From G963677325 sp963677325 (lineage in GTDB: Bacteria > Bacteroidota > Bacteroidia > Bacteroidales > Prolixibacteraceae): 64,000 bases of DNA. This document shows, in pieces, positions 17,017-26,122 of the stretch. The notes under the pieces were generated by a model, which had not been told where the DNA came from, ran no database searches, and saw nothing but the letters and a program-made list of their open reading frames with translations. The position numbers and the translations under genes were made by a program. Numbering within the stretch: the stretch's first letter is position 1; every line of letters begins with the position of its first letter. The DNA is taken from assembly GCA_963677325.2 (NCBI GenBank), contig CAXXGM010000002.1, positions 124,001-188,000 on the forward strand, given 5' to 3'.

Positions 17017-19167
17017 TTATTGTTCTGTGATTTCAACAACCATGCTTGTTAATGGGTTCCCGGTGGTAACGGTTAAACCTTCCTTCATCAGATAATCTCC
17101 TGACAAGGTTTTCCCGTTGTCACCAAAAGCCGGTTTCCCCATCACATTGATCTCATTGATTTTATAATTCTTATCCGGGTTTAATCCTTCCAGTCTGACC
17201 TTGTTGAAGTCTTCGCCGTAGCGGCTGTTCAGCGTATAGGAAAAAAGCACGGCTTTATTCTTCTCTTCACTTACATACATCAAAACGGCACGGTTTTCCT
17301 TGTATGGAGAAACAAGCCTGTACAAATCGCCTTTCCAGATGACATCACTCAATCTCCTGTAATCGCGGATAGCCTGCTGACTGAATTTAAGTTCCGGTTC
17401 GGACAGCCCTTTCACCTGGATATCATACCCGAGTTTGCCCATCATGGCTACATCGGTACGGAACTTGATGGATTGCTTGCCCCAGGATGTTATGTGATTA
17501 CATACGGACAAAGCAGGAAAGAAATAAGAGTAGCCCCACTGAATGAAAACTCGTTCAAAAGGATCGGTATTATCGCTGGCCCAGTATTCGGTAAAGTATC
17601 TTAATGCACCGTAATCGACGCGTCCGCCCCCTCCGGAGCAGAGCATAATGGGCAGATGTGGATACTTCACCCGGATTCTTTCAAAGATTTTATAGAGATT
17701 GTTTACATAGTCAATGTAAAGATGCGACTGCTGGTTTTTCAGATAGGGTGAGTAAGCATTAGTCATCATCCGGTTGCAATCCCACTTGATATAGGCAATA
17801 CCTGGATTCTTATCCATCATGTCGACCACCAGGTGATAGACAAATTCCTGCACTTCCGGATTGGTTAAATCGAGAACCAGCTGATTGCGGTAGTAGTGTT
17901 CCGGACGGTTGGGAAGTTTTAAGATCCAGTCAGGGTGCTTTTCATACAGTTCACTCTTTGGATTCACCATTTCAGGCTCAATCCAGATGCCGAACTTCAC
18001 TCCTTTATTCTCAGCTGTTTTTACAAGCGAACCAATTCCATCAGGCAATTTAGCCTTATTCTCCTGCCAGTCGCCAAGACCTGCCTTATCGTTATTGCGG
18101 GGATATTTATTGCCGAACCATCCGTCATCCAGGAGAAAAAGATCCACTCCCAGGGATTTGGCATCATCCATTAATCCGGCAAGTTTAGGTTCGTCAAAAG
18201 TGAAATACGTTGTTTCCCAGTTATTGAGAAGAGTCATTCGGGATTTATTGCCATCCATCAAACCGTAATTCATCGCCCAGCGGTGGAAGTTGCGGCTGGC
18301 TTCTCCCCTTCCCTTGTTGGAATAGGTAAAGAAGAAAGAAGGAGTAACAAAAGTTTTCCCGGGAGCCAGGCTGTATTCCGAGGCAAAAGGATTAATGCCG
18401 GAAATAACTCTTAAAGAATTTTTATTATCCTGTTCAAAAAGCAGCCTGAAATTTCCTGACCATCCCAAGGTGCCGGCTATTAATTCGCCGCTGTTTTCAT
18501 CGGATGGATGATTCAGTGAAAGAAAGAAATAGGGCCCCTGGTACATATGGGTCCTGCTACCCAGTTTGCTGTCTATGATTTTAATCCCGCTGGTCAGCTC
18601 ACTCTCCTGCATCCTCATTTCTTCGGCCCAATCTCCGTGAAACTGGGTAAGGAAATATTTGGTTGCATCAAAATGCAGCATTGAAGAAGCATAATTAAAA
18701 AGATTGATGGGTTCTTTCTCGTGATGAATGATTTCTACCCACTCCTCGATGATATTTTCTTTGAAATAGACCTTCAGATTCAGCGTCACTTCAACCGGAT
18801 AAACCGGATCCTTCAGTTTAATGCGGGTAAGGGTGACATTGTTATCTTTTTTCTCAACATGATGGCTGTCGTATTTCAGTTCCAGCGATGGATTCCCATC
18901 ATTATGGGTAACGCGGATGGCTGGTTCAAAAAGATTATCTGTCCCAAAGGTTGCATAACCGTCATGTACCGGTGAGGACAAAGAAGCGGCATTTTTATCA
19001 TTCGCTATACCGGTACCCAGGTAGGATTGATACAGACGCTGATCCTGGCCGACGGTATATATAAGACTCGTTTTTTCAGTTTTAATAACGATCCTCGTGG
19101 ACAGATTCTGAGCTTTTACAAAAAATAAACTCAAAAGAAGGAATAAGGATAGATTAATCTTTCTCAT
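17017..19167 (-). CDS. GH36 alpha-galactosidase, copy 1
   Basis: The 716-residue protein has a signal peptide (about 1-19, ending VKAQ), an N-terminal beta-supersandwich, and a GH36 (beta/alpha)8 barrel: LFLLDDGWFGNKYPR, FGIWIEPEMVNP, nucleophile Asp-463 in YIKWDCNR, and acid/base Asp-532 in EYWASDNTDP, after CSGGGGRVDYGALRY. It would release alpha-linked galactose from oligosaccharides (raffinose, galactomannan side chains) in the periplasm or outside. The copy at 19857-22007 has the same length and is nearly identical over most of the barrel. No SusC/D pair is adjacent, so this is not a standard polysaccharide utilisation locus. Confidence 0.93.
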   Translation of the reverse strand: MRKINLSLFLLLSLFFVKAQNLSTRIVIKTEKTSLIYTVGQDQRLYQSYLGTGIANDKNAASLSSPVHDGYATFGTDNLFEPAIRVTHNDGNPSLELKYDSHHVEKKDNNVTLTRIKLKDPVYPVEVTLNLKVYFKENIIEEWVEIIHHEKEPINLFNYASSMLHFDATKYFLTQFHGDWAEEMRMQESELTSGIKIIDSKLGSRTHMYQGPYFFLSLNHPSDENSGELIAGTLGWSGNFRLLFEQDNKNSLRVISGINPFASEYSLAPGKTFVTPSFFFTYSNKGRGEASRNFHRWAMNYGLMDGNKSRMTLLNNWETTYFTFDEPKLAGLMDDAKSLGVDLFLLDDGWFGNKYPRNNDKAGLGDWQENKAKLPDGIGSLVKTAENKGVKFGIWIEPEMVNPKSELYEKHPDWILKLPNRPEHYYRNQLVLDLTNPEVQEFVYHLVVDMMDKNPGIAYIKWDCNRMMTNAYSPYLKNQQSHLYIDYVNNLYKIFERIRVKYPHLPIMLCSGGGGRVDYGALRYFTEYWASDNTDPFERVFIQWGYSYFFPALSVCNHITSWGKQSIKFRTDVAMMGKLGYDIQVKGLSEPELKFSQQAIRDYRRLSDVIWKGDLYRLVSPYKENRAVLMYVSEEKNKAVLFSYTLNSRYGEDFNKVRLEGLNPDKNYKINEINVMGKPAFGDNGKTLSGDYLMKEGLTVTTGNPLTSMVVEITEQ

Positions 19168-19458
19168 GTTTTTAAATTAGTTTGATGACATTCTTTCAAA
19201 GAAAGGGTAAAAATACAAAAATCGGATTAATATAAACAAGCTTCACCGTATCTCAATCTATCAATGGGGTTGTCCGAACCATCACACATCATACAACGAA
19301 GTCCTCTCGGTCTTGAAACCGAACCTCAAAATAGATAACTTTACTAATTGCCGCCAAATCTCCAATACTCCAAATTGCACCAAAGCAATATTTGGTGTTT
19401 CCTTTGATGTTTTTGTGTATGGGTGGCATAATTTTAAGTTGAAGATTATCAATTAATT

Positions 19459-19748
19459 GTAAATTATGCGAATTAAGAGTTGAAAATATCATCTTCGATA
19501 ACCTAATCTTTTAAAAAACACCTCAGTAGCGGGATTTATTTTACCCCTCCACCGACCTAATTACCTGATTAAATTAGGTAAATTTTTCTCTACCGGCCAT
19601 TTCTACTGAGGTGCTTTCGACAGATTAGGTTATCCATTTCTTATTTTGAACGTTTAATGAAAATAGCTTTATACATAATTGGCTACAATACAATGTCAAC
19701 TTTCCAAGTTTCATTATTTTCCAACCCTTAATTCGCATAAATTATTAC
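19459..19748. repeat. Outer inverted repeat surrounding palindromic element A
   Basis: ATTATGCGAATTAAG with flanks (19459-19482) and its reverse complement CTTAATTCGCATAA (19722-19748) form arms of about 20 bp. Element A (19497-19634) lies between them, off centre. No reliable gene is seen in 19168-19856. Confidence 0.7.
19497..19634 (-). repeat. Nested palindromic element, copy A (about 138 bp)
   Basis: Outer arms GATAACCTAATCT / AGATTAGGTTATC (19497-19509 and 19622-19634), middle arms CACCTCAGTAG / CTACTGAGGTG (19520-19529 region and 19602-19613 region), and an inner ACCTAATT / AATTAGGT stem near the centre make a three-tier cruciform. In reverse orientation it aligns along its length with the element at 58066-58211. 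Confidence 0.85.
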
Positions 19749-19856
19749 ATAGTAGGTTATTCCGGAACAATGAGATTGATCAAAATTCTCATCTGATCAG
19801 CCCATCAGAGTAACCTTCATTTGAAGCTTTTAAATCTGAAAGGGGAAAAAAACATT

Positions 19857-22007
19857 TCATTGTTCAATGATTTCAAGCACCATGCTGGTCAAAGGTTTTT
19901 CAGGAGAAATGCTTAATCCTTCTTTCATCAGGTAATCGCCTGGAAAAAATTTCCCGTTATCCCGGAAAGCCGGTTTCCCCATCACATTGATCTCATTGAT
20001 TTTATAATTCTTATCCGGGTTTAATCCCTCCAGTCTGACCTTGTTGAAATCTTCGCCATACCGGCTGTTCAGGGTATAGGAAAAAAGCACGGCTTTATTC
20101 TTCTCTTCACTTACATACATCAATACGGCACGGTTTTCCTTGTATGGAGAAACAAGCCTGTACAAATCGCCTTTCCAGATGACATCACTCAATCTCCTGT
20201 AATCGCGGATAGCCTGCTGACTGAATTTAAGTTCCGGTTCGGACAGCCCTTTCACCTGGATATCATACCCGAGTTTGCCCATCATGGCTACATCGGTACG
20301 GAACTTGATGGGTTGCTTGCCCCAGGAAGTCACGTGATCACACATCGACAAAGCAGGGAAGAAATAAGAGTATCCCCACTGGATGAAAACTCTTTCCAGC
20401 GGATCGGTATTATCGCTGGCCCAGTATTCGGTAAAGTATCTTAATGCGCCGTAATCAACGCGTCCGCCCCCTCCGGAGCAGAGCATCATAGGCAAATGCG
20501 GATACTTCACCCGGATATTTTCAAAGATCTTATAGAGATTGTTGACGTAATCAACATAAACATTGGACTGCTGTTTCTGCAGATAAGGCGACCATACATT
20601 GGTCATCATCCGGTTGCAATCCCACTTGATATAGGCAATACCTGGATTTTTATCCATCATGTCGACCACCATGTGATAGACAAATTCCTGCACTTCCGGA
20701 TTGGTTAAATCAAGAACCAGCTGATTGCGGTAATAGTGTTCCGGACGGTTGGGAAGTTTTAAAATCCAGTCAGAATGCTTTTCATACAGTTCACTCTTTG
20801 GATTCACCATTTCAGGCTCTATCCAGATGCCGAACTTCACCCCTTTATTCCCGGCTGTCCGAACAAGAGAGGCTATACCATCGGGGAGCTTAGCCTTATT
20901 CTCCTGCCAGTCGCCAAGACCTGCCTGGCCGCTGTTGCGGGGATATTTATTACCGAACCATCCGTCATCCAAAAGAAAAAGATCAACTCCCAGGGATTTG
21001 GCATCATCCATTAATCCGGCAAGTTTAGGTTCGTCAAAAGTGAAATACGTTGTTTCCCAGTTATTGAGAAGCGTCATTCTGGGTTTATCGCCATCCATCA
21101 AACCATAGTTCCTGGCCCACCGGTGGAAGTTACGGCTGGCTTCTCCCCTCCCCTTGTTGGAATAGGTAAAAAAGAAAGAGGGAGTAACAAAAGTTTTCCC
21201 GGGAGCCAGGCTGTATTCAGAGGCAAAAGGATTTATTCCGGAAATAACTCTTAAAGAATTTTTATTATCCTGTTCAAAAAGCAGTCTGAAATTCCCTGAC
21301 CATCCCAGCGTGCCGGCTATTAATTCGCCGCTGTTTTCATCGGATGGATTATCCAGGGAGAGAACGAAACCTGGACTCTGATACATGTGAGCCCTGGTCC
21401 CCAGTTTGCTGTCTATGATTTTGATACCGCTGGTCAGTTCGCTCTCCTGGATCTTCAGTTCTTCCGTTTTGTCTCCATGAAACTGGGTGAGGTAATATTT
21501 GGAGGCATCAAAGTGCAACATGGAGGATGCATAATCAAACAGGGTGATGGGATCTTTCTCGTGATGGATGATTTCGACCCATTGCTCAATGATATTTTCC
21601 CTGGAATAGGCTTTCAGATTCAGCGTCACCTCAACCGGGCAGACCGGATCCTTCAGTTTAATGCGGGTAAGGATTACATTATCATCTTTTTTCTCAACGT
21701 GATGACTGTCGTATTTCAGCTCAAGCGACGGATTCCCGTCATTATGGGTAACACGGATGGCTGGCTCAAAAAGATTGTCTGTTCCGAAGGTTGCATAACC
21801 GGCATGTAACGGTGAGGGTAAAGAAGCGGTATTTTTTTCTCCATTAAAAGAAGAGCCCAGGTAAGATTGATAGATACGCTCATCCTTTCCGACAGAATAG
21901 ACAAGGCTTGATTTTTCAGTTTTAATAACAATATTTAGTGGATGGTTCTGAGCAATAATCATATAAAAACTGAAAAGCAGTAACAGTGATAGAATAATCT
22001 TTTTCAT
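19857..22007 (-). CDS. GH36 alpha-galactosidase, copy 2
   Basis: Same length (716 residues) and same domain plan as copy 1, with nucleophile Asp in YIKWDCNR and acid/base Asp in YWASDNTDP. Signal peptide MKKIILSLLLLFSFYMIIAQ differs from copy 1, as do scattered residues in 1-60, 130-215 and 465-500, while long blocks (for example the region around 220-300 and 560-680) are almost unchanged at DNA level. This mosaic suggests tandem duplication with gene conversion. It is transcribed in the same direction as copy 1, with 689 bp between them. Confidence 0.93.
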   Translation of the reverse strand: MKKIILSLLLLFSFYMIIAQNHPLNIVIKTEKSSLVYSVGKDERIYQSYLGSSFNGEKNTASLPSPLHAGYATFGTDNLFEPAIRVTHNDGNPSLELKYDSHHVEKKDDNVILTRIKLKDPVCPVEVTLNLKAYSRENIIEQWVEIIHHEKDPITLFDYASSMLHFDASKYYLTQFHGDKTEELKIQESELTSGIKIIDSKLGTRAHMYQSPGFVLSLDNPSDENSGELIAGTLGWSGNFRLLFEQDNKNSLRVISGINPFASEYSLAPGKTFVTPSFFFTYSNKGRGEASRNFHRWARNYGLMDGDKPRMTLLNNWETTYFTFDEPKLAGLMDDAKSLGVDLFLLDDGWFGNKYPRNSGQAGLGDWQENKAKLPDGIASLVRTAGNKGVKFGIWIEPEMVNPKSELYEKHSDWILKLPNRPEHYYRNQLVLDLTNPEVQEFVYHMVVDMMDKNPGIAYIKWDCNRMMTNVWSPYLQKQQSNVYVDYVNNLYKIFENIRVKYPHLPMMLCSGGGGRVDYGALRYFTEYWASDNTDPLERVFIQWGYSYFFPALSMCDHVTSWGKQPIKFRTDVAMMGKLGYDIQVKGLSEPELKFSQQAIRDYRRLSDVIWKGDLYRLVSPYKENRAVLMYVSEEKNKAVLFSYTLNSRYGEDFNKVRLEGLNPDKNYKINEINVMGKPAFRDNGKFFPGDYLMKEGLSISPEKPLTSMVLEIIEQ

Positions 22008-22410
22008 GCTATGGATTAGTTGATGAAATACTGTTAAAGAAAAGGTAAAAATATAAAATTTAAATGTGGAGCCAAATCTGCAGGGAGGTTATGGGTGATG
22101 AGATCTGAGTGATAAGTGATGAGTATCGCATCATCAGCAAATCAGCAAACCAACAAATCAGCACACGCCTTTAGTCATCCGATGTTTATAGAAAATGGAA
22201 TATGATTTGAACCATCGTGTCTTTAGCTGCGAAATGATGAATTGAATATTTTTCCCCTAAAAAGACAACCCGTCTCCTTCTCCTATTTTTTCTATAAACA
22301 TCTGATCCCAATGGGGATTTTTTTGGACAGGGGTATATTCGTCATCTGTCTTAAAAAAAGAAAATGACACACTTATTTGAACACTCCCAGTCATGGCCAT
22401 CAACTATTTC
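22008..22410. other. Intergenic region with an inverted repeat and possible terminator
   Basis: No gene is supported. ATGTTTATAGAAAA (22182-22195) is mirrored by TTTTCTATAAACAT (22288-22301), a perfect 14-bp inverted repeat. ATCCC-AAT-GGGAT followed by a T-run lies at 22305-22324 and could end transcription on the plus strand. Confidence 0.5.
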
Positions 22411-22733
22411 CTCCCTGCTACCATCCTGCTACCATCCTGCTACCTCCCTGCTACCATCCTGCTACCTCCCTGCTACCATCCTGCTACCTCCCTGCTACCA
22501 TCCTGCTACCTCCCTGCTACCTCCCTGCTACCATCCTGCTACCATCCTGCTACCTCCCTGCTACCATCCTGCTACCTCCCTGCTACCATCCTGCTACCTC
22601 CCTGCTACCATCCTGCTGCCTTCCTGCTACCATCCTGCTGCCTTCCTGCTGCCATCCTGCTGCCATCCTGCTGCCATCCTGCTACCTCCCTGCTACCTCC
22701 CTGCTACCATCCTGCTGCCTTCCTGCTGCCATT
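22411..22733. repeat. 11-bp minisatellite, about 29 units
   Basis: Units alternate between CTGCTACCATC and CTGCTACCTCC, with later units CTGCTGCCATC and CTGCTGCCTTC. Because 11 is not a multiple of 3, all three plus-strand frames stay open with Leu-Leu-Pro-rich translations; these are not genes. A short ATTAACC/ATTAATC repeat follows (22731-22765). Confidence 0.95.
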
Positions 22734-22774
22734 AACCATTAATCATTAACCATTAATCACTAACCATCACCGCA

Positions 22775-23320
22775 TCATTCCTCTCTGGGAAGCAGCGGGG
22801 TGTTTAAGATTAGCTGGTAAAATGCCAGGTCCAGCCATTTACCGAATTTGTATCCCGATTGTTTGATCAATCCGCAAAAAGTAAAGCCTTCTTTCTCGTG
22901 CAATCTTATACTCTCTGCATTGGAAGCATCAATACCGCCAATTACCACGTGATAATCCTGTTCTTCGGCTTTCTTCAGGATCTCTTTCAGCAGCCTTGAG
23001 CCGATACCCTTTCTCCTTGCGTCGGAGCGCACGTAAACGGAATGCTCGACCGTATATTTATAGGCTGGTTTGGAGCGGAAAGGGCCGTAGGTCGCAAATC
23101 CCAGTAATGAATTGTTTTCATCAAAAATCCCGATGATGGGGTAATTTCCCTCCTGCTTTTCCAGATACCAGGCGCACACCGTTTCGATCGTGCGTGGCTT
23201 ATATTCATACAAGGCGGTGGTATGGATAATCGAATCATTAAATATGTCCATTATCTCACGAAGCTGCTCTTCACCGCATGATTTAATCTGGTAGTCAGTA
23301 TTCGGATGAAAGTTTTTCAT
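22775..23320 (-). CDS. GNAT N-acetyltransferase, phosphinothricin-acetyltransferase type
   Basis: The 181-residue protein has the GNAT fold with the acetyl-CoA loop RRKGIGSRLLKEIL (about 117-130) after VEHSVYVRSDA, and the family-typical opening MDIFNDSIIHTTALYEYKPRT plus the end SIRLHEKEGFTFCGLIKQSGYKFGKWLD. This pattern belongs to the PAT/YwnH group, which N-acetylates phosphinothricin, methionine sulfoximine or related amino acid analogues. The physiological substrate cannot be told from sequence. It is a lone gene next to the minisatellite. Confidence 0.85.
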   Translation of the reverse strand: MKNFHPNTDYQIKSCGEEQLREIMDIFNDSIIHTTALYEYKPRTIETVCAWYLEKQEGNYPIIGIFDENNSLLGFATYGPFRSKPAYKYTVEHSVYVRSDARRKGIGSRLLKEILKKAEEQDYHVVIGGIDASNAESIRLHEKEGFTFCGLIKQSGYKFGKWLDLAFYQLILNTPLLPREE

Positions 23321-23397
23321 TCTAGGAGCATTTAATCACTTACTGTTATTAAAAGTCATAAAAATAATTATTAAAGTCATTAAGTGTATTATTAATT

Positions 23398-23649
23398 ACT
23401 AAATACCCTGAAAGTGCACCCAGTCAAAGATTTCAGGGGACGGTGATTGTAACTTTTGTAGTTGAAAGGGATGGTAAAATCGAAAATGCAAAAATCGTTC
23501 AAAGTGTCCATCCTTTGCTTGATGCGGAAGCTTTAAGGGTTATTCATTTAATGCCCGATTGGATACCCGGAATACAAAATGGAAAACCAGTAAAAGTTTT
23601 TTTCAAATTACCCTTTAGATGGAAGACTGAAAACAATTTCTATCCATAG
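23398..23649 (+). pseudogene. C-terminal fragment of a TonB-type energy transducer
   Basis: The open frame from about 23398 reads KYPESAPSQRFQGTVIVTFVVERDGKIENAKIVQSV and continues through LLDAEALRVIHLMPDWIPGIQNGKPVKVFFKLPF, the standard TonB C-terminal domain that contacts outer-membrane receptors. The N-terminal anchor and proline spacer are missing, and no sensible start lies upstream, so it is a relic. A GTG at 23443 would give 68 residues. Confidence 0.75.
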
Positions 23650-23799
23650 AATACGGCTGGAACTGACTTCCTTCCTGCAGCTTAAGGTTTGATGTTCAGA
23701 GTTACTTGCGAATTTCCACGAACCCACAGAATAAGGTCTGTGTATTCGGATCTTTCATCACTCAACACTCGTCTGCAAAACCTTTGATATATTTCCTGT

Positions 23800-24585
23800 T
23801 CAGGCTGTTTTAATCTCTCCGATCATAAAGAGTTTGGCTTTTCCGCTGATTTCGACACGGTCGCCGAGGTACCGGCATTTGAGAAAGCCTCCGCGGGGGG
23901 AAAGCTGCAAGGCCGTCATCTCTTTTTTGCCCAGCAAAGCCGACCAGTAAGGGGTCAGGCTGGTGTGTGCCGAACCGGTGACAGGATCTTCGTCAATTCC
24001 GACATTGGGGGCAAAGAAACGAGAGACAAAGTCGGCCTCCTCTCCCCTTGCCGTGACGATAACCCCACGGCCGAACTGCGCCTTGATTTTATTCAAATCA
24101 GGAAGGATGCCGCGGATCTCTGCCTCGTTTTCAAAGACCAGCAGATGATCGGTCCTTCCCCTGAATGCTTTTACCGGTTTGCTGTTAAAGCAGGCAGCCA
24201 TTTCATTGGTCATAACTACCGGTTCTATTGGATCCGTGGGAAAATTCAGGGTCAGGTATTCACCTTTTTTCGTTACGGTCAATGGTCCGCTTTGACGGGT
24301 TGAGAACAGGATCTTTTCTCCCTGGTGATGCTCGTAATGAAAGAGCACAAAAGCTGCTGCCAGGGTAGCATGCCCGCAAAGTGCTACCTCAACGGCCGGG
24401 GTAAACCATCTTAATTCGTATTCATCACCCCGTCTGACATAGAAGGCCGTTTCAGCCAGGTTGTTTTCCATGGCGATGTTCTGCAATAATCTGTCATCCG
24501 GCCACTCGTTCAACGGGCACACGGCAGCGGGATTGCCTGAAAAAAGACTATCCGTGAAGGCATCTACCTGATAGATTTTAAACAT
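23800..24585 (-). CDS. PhzF-family isomerase/epimerase-like protein
   Basis: Starting at the ATG at 24585 the 261-residue product begins MFKIYQVDAFTDSLFSGNPAAVCPL, the PhzF opening; the longer ORF start 17 codons upstream adds no family sequence. Further motifs are ENNLAETAFYV with the catalytic Glu (about residue 45), FTPAVEVALCGHATLAAAF, and VGIDEDPVTGSAHTSLTPYW. PhzF proteins have a diaminopimelate-epimerase fold and isomerise small acids; most members have unknown substrates. It stands alone. Confidence 0.9.
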   Translation of the reverse strand: MFKIYQVDAFTDSLFSGNPAAVCPLNEWPDDRLLQNIAMENNLAETAFYVRRGDEYELRWFTPAVEVALCGHATLAAAFVLFHYEHHQGEKILFSTRQSGPLTVTKKGEYLTLNFPTDPIEPVVMTNEMAACFNSKPVKAFRGRTDHLLVFENEAEIRGILPDLNKIKAQFGRGVIVTARGEEADFVSRFFAPNVGIDEDPVTGSAHTSLTPYWSALLGKKEMTALQLSPRGGFLKCRYLGDRVEISGKAKLFMIGEIKTA

Positions 24586-24891
24586 ATTTTCTAACTTCAA
24601 ATTCTTTCCTATCCAATGTCTGAGGGCGTATGACAAAATTCCCTTTTCCCTAATTAACCAGCTTTTTTTATAAATTCATTTAAACATTAGGCTTAAAGTA
24701 AGGTAGCTCCTCCTTAAGTCTTCAGTCTAAAGCCCAACTGACTCCTTTTTTTCCCCATTTCCCCATTTTCCCCACTTGCTATTTTTTACCACAAGTGATA
24801 CAAACCATATTTTTCGATTAAGAGAAGTTTGTCGTACACCCCTGCCAGAAAACTCCGGCACCCATCGAAAACAGCCGATACTACTGTTGCT

Positions 24892-25248
24892 TTATGGAAT
24901 GTTATTTGATTTCAGAAAGTCTCCGTCAATGATCATTAATTTTACCCCGCATTCTGTGGATGAGCGATGTGAACTCAGATCATCGGAAACGATATAGGTC
25001 ATTCCCTCCTTAAACAGAAATTTTTCACCATTCTCAAGTTCGCTTACAAATTCTCCATTCAGGCAATGGACAATGTGTCCTTTGCGGCACCAGTGATCAG
25101 CGATATAACCTTTGGAATATTCTACCATCCGGACGCGTAATCCTTCCAGTTGGATGGTTTGCCAATATGCAATACCTTCCTCCCCTTTGTGTTCGGTTTT
25201 TGGAACGGAAGTCCAGTCAATTGTCTGAAACGGATAATTCTTGTTCAT
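24892..25248 (-). CDS. DHCW-motif cupin protein
   Basis: The 118-residue single-domain cupin contains ADHWCRKGHIVHCLNGEF (about 55-73) and ends with a short tail after SSHRSSTECGVKLMIIDGDFL. It follows the small family named for its DHCW-like motif, here written DHWC. Function is unknown; the His/Cys cluster could bind a metal. It starts 12 bp downstream of the SDR gene stop, so the two are probably co-transcribed. Confidence 0.8.
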   Translation of the reverse strand: MNKNYPFQTIDWTSVPKTEHKGEEGIAYWQTIQLEGLRVRMVEYSKGYIADHWCRKGHIVHCLNGEFVSELENGEKFLFKEGMTYIVSDDLSSHRSSTECGVKLMIIDGDFLKSNNIP

Positions 25249-25259
25249 TGATTATATTT

Positions 25260-25976
25260 TTAGATCCTTATGTAAATCCAGGATGGAATCAGTTTCATCA
25301 TCTGGGCCAGTAATCCCCAACGCCTGGTAACGTAAACCACATTTCTTTTGGCCACGAGGGCCTGGTAGATCTGCCGCGAAGCTTTCCCGACGGGAGCTAC
25401 CCAAAATACATGATCTCCCTGGGCCATCACCGTATCTACGAATCCGGGACGAATGTCGGTGATGCAAACAGGAAGGTTCATCTTCCTGGCTCTTTGCCTC
25501 AGCCCCTCGAGGTAGTTGATCTGGTAAGCCTTAGAGGCCGAATAAGAAGGTGCCCACCTGTTGCCCCTCAGTCCGGCTACCGAGCTTATGGCAGCCAGGT
25601 GTCCGGAGTCCTCCTGCCGGAACCGGTTGAAGGCCCAGTTAACAATTGCGGTGAATCCCAGAACATTGGTATCGAGGATACTTTTGTCTTTCCGGAAATC
25701 AAGTTCACTCATCCGTTCCCCCACCCCGCTGCACAGGATAAAAAGGTCAAGGCTTCCCAGCCGCTGAGTGAGTTCGTTCAGGTGAGAAGGAATATTCTCA
25801 AAATCCTTTACATCAAAAGCTGAGGTGATGTAACTCGAGGGTTTTTCTTTTTTAATTTCATCGAGAAGTTCTGTACGCCTGCCCGTAATGCCAACCAGGT
25901 AATCATTCTCTGCCAATATCCTGGCAATTCCACGGCCAATACCAGAGGTAGCGCCTATTACTATTGCTTTCTTCAT
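25260..25976 (-). CDS. Short-chain dehydrogenase/reductase
   Basis: The 238-residue protein has the NAD(P)-binding motif GATSGIGRGIA (about 8-18), DVKDFEN for the adenine ring, and the catalytic Ser and YSASKAY (Tyr/Lys about 152-156). The C-terminus VMAQGDHVFWVAPVGKASRQIYQALVAKRNVVYVTRRW resembles the YqjQ/DltE-type SDRs often seen next to small-molecule genes. Substrate unknown. The DHCW cupin gene follows closely on the same strand. Confidence 0.9.
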   Translation of the reverse strand: MKKAIVIGATSGIGRGIARILAENDYLVGITGRRTELLDEIKKEKPSSYITSAFDVKDFENIPSHLNELTQRLGSLDLFILCSGVGERMSELDFRKDKSILDTNVLGFTAIVNWAFNRFRQEDSGHLAAISSVAGLRGNRWAPSYSASKAYQINYLEGLRQRARKMNLPVCITDIRPGFVDTVMAQGDHVFWVAPVGKASRQIYQALVAKRNVVYVTRRWGLLAQMMKLIPSWIYIRI

Positions 25977-25978
25977 TG

Positions 25979-26113
25979 TAACGAATTTACACGAATTATT
26001 GACGAATTAACACGAACACGAATTACACCAAGATGAATGCTAAGATAGATGAAAGAATTAAGAAAGAAGAAGCACTGTTCGTGAAAATTCGTCCCTAATT
26101 CGTGAAATTCGCC
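25979..26113. repeat. Intergenic inverted repeats of ACACGAATT type, copy 1
   Basis: Several ACACGAATT/ACGAATT units (25979-26027) are answered by AATTCGT/ATTCGTG units (26078-26110). The whole stretch can fold back on itself. The same composition recurs at 27319-27512. Confidence 0.6.
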
Positions 26114-26122
26114 CACTAAGGA

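Noticed and set aside
19289..19492. Minus-strand 67-codon ORF next to element A
   Set aside because: Ends in the outer inverted repeat and has no gene-like composition or homologue I recognise.
22411..22733. Possible CRISPR array
   Set aside because: Units are 11 bp and contiguous, with no spacers of regular length and no cas genes nearby.
22364..22749. Three overlapping plus-strand ORFs of about 120 codons
   Set aside because: They are frames of an 11-bp minisatellite; open in all three frames only because the unit lacks stop codons.
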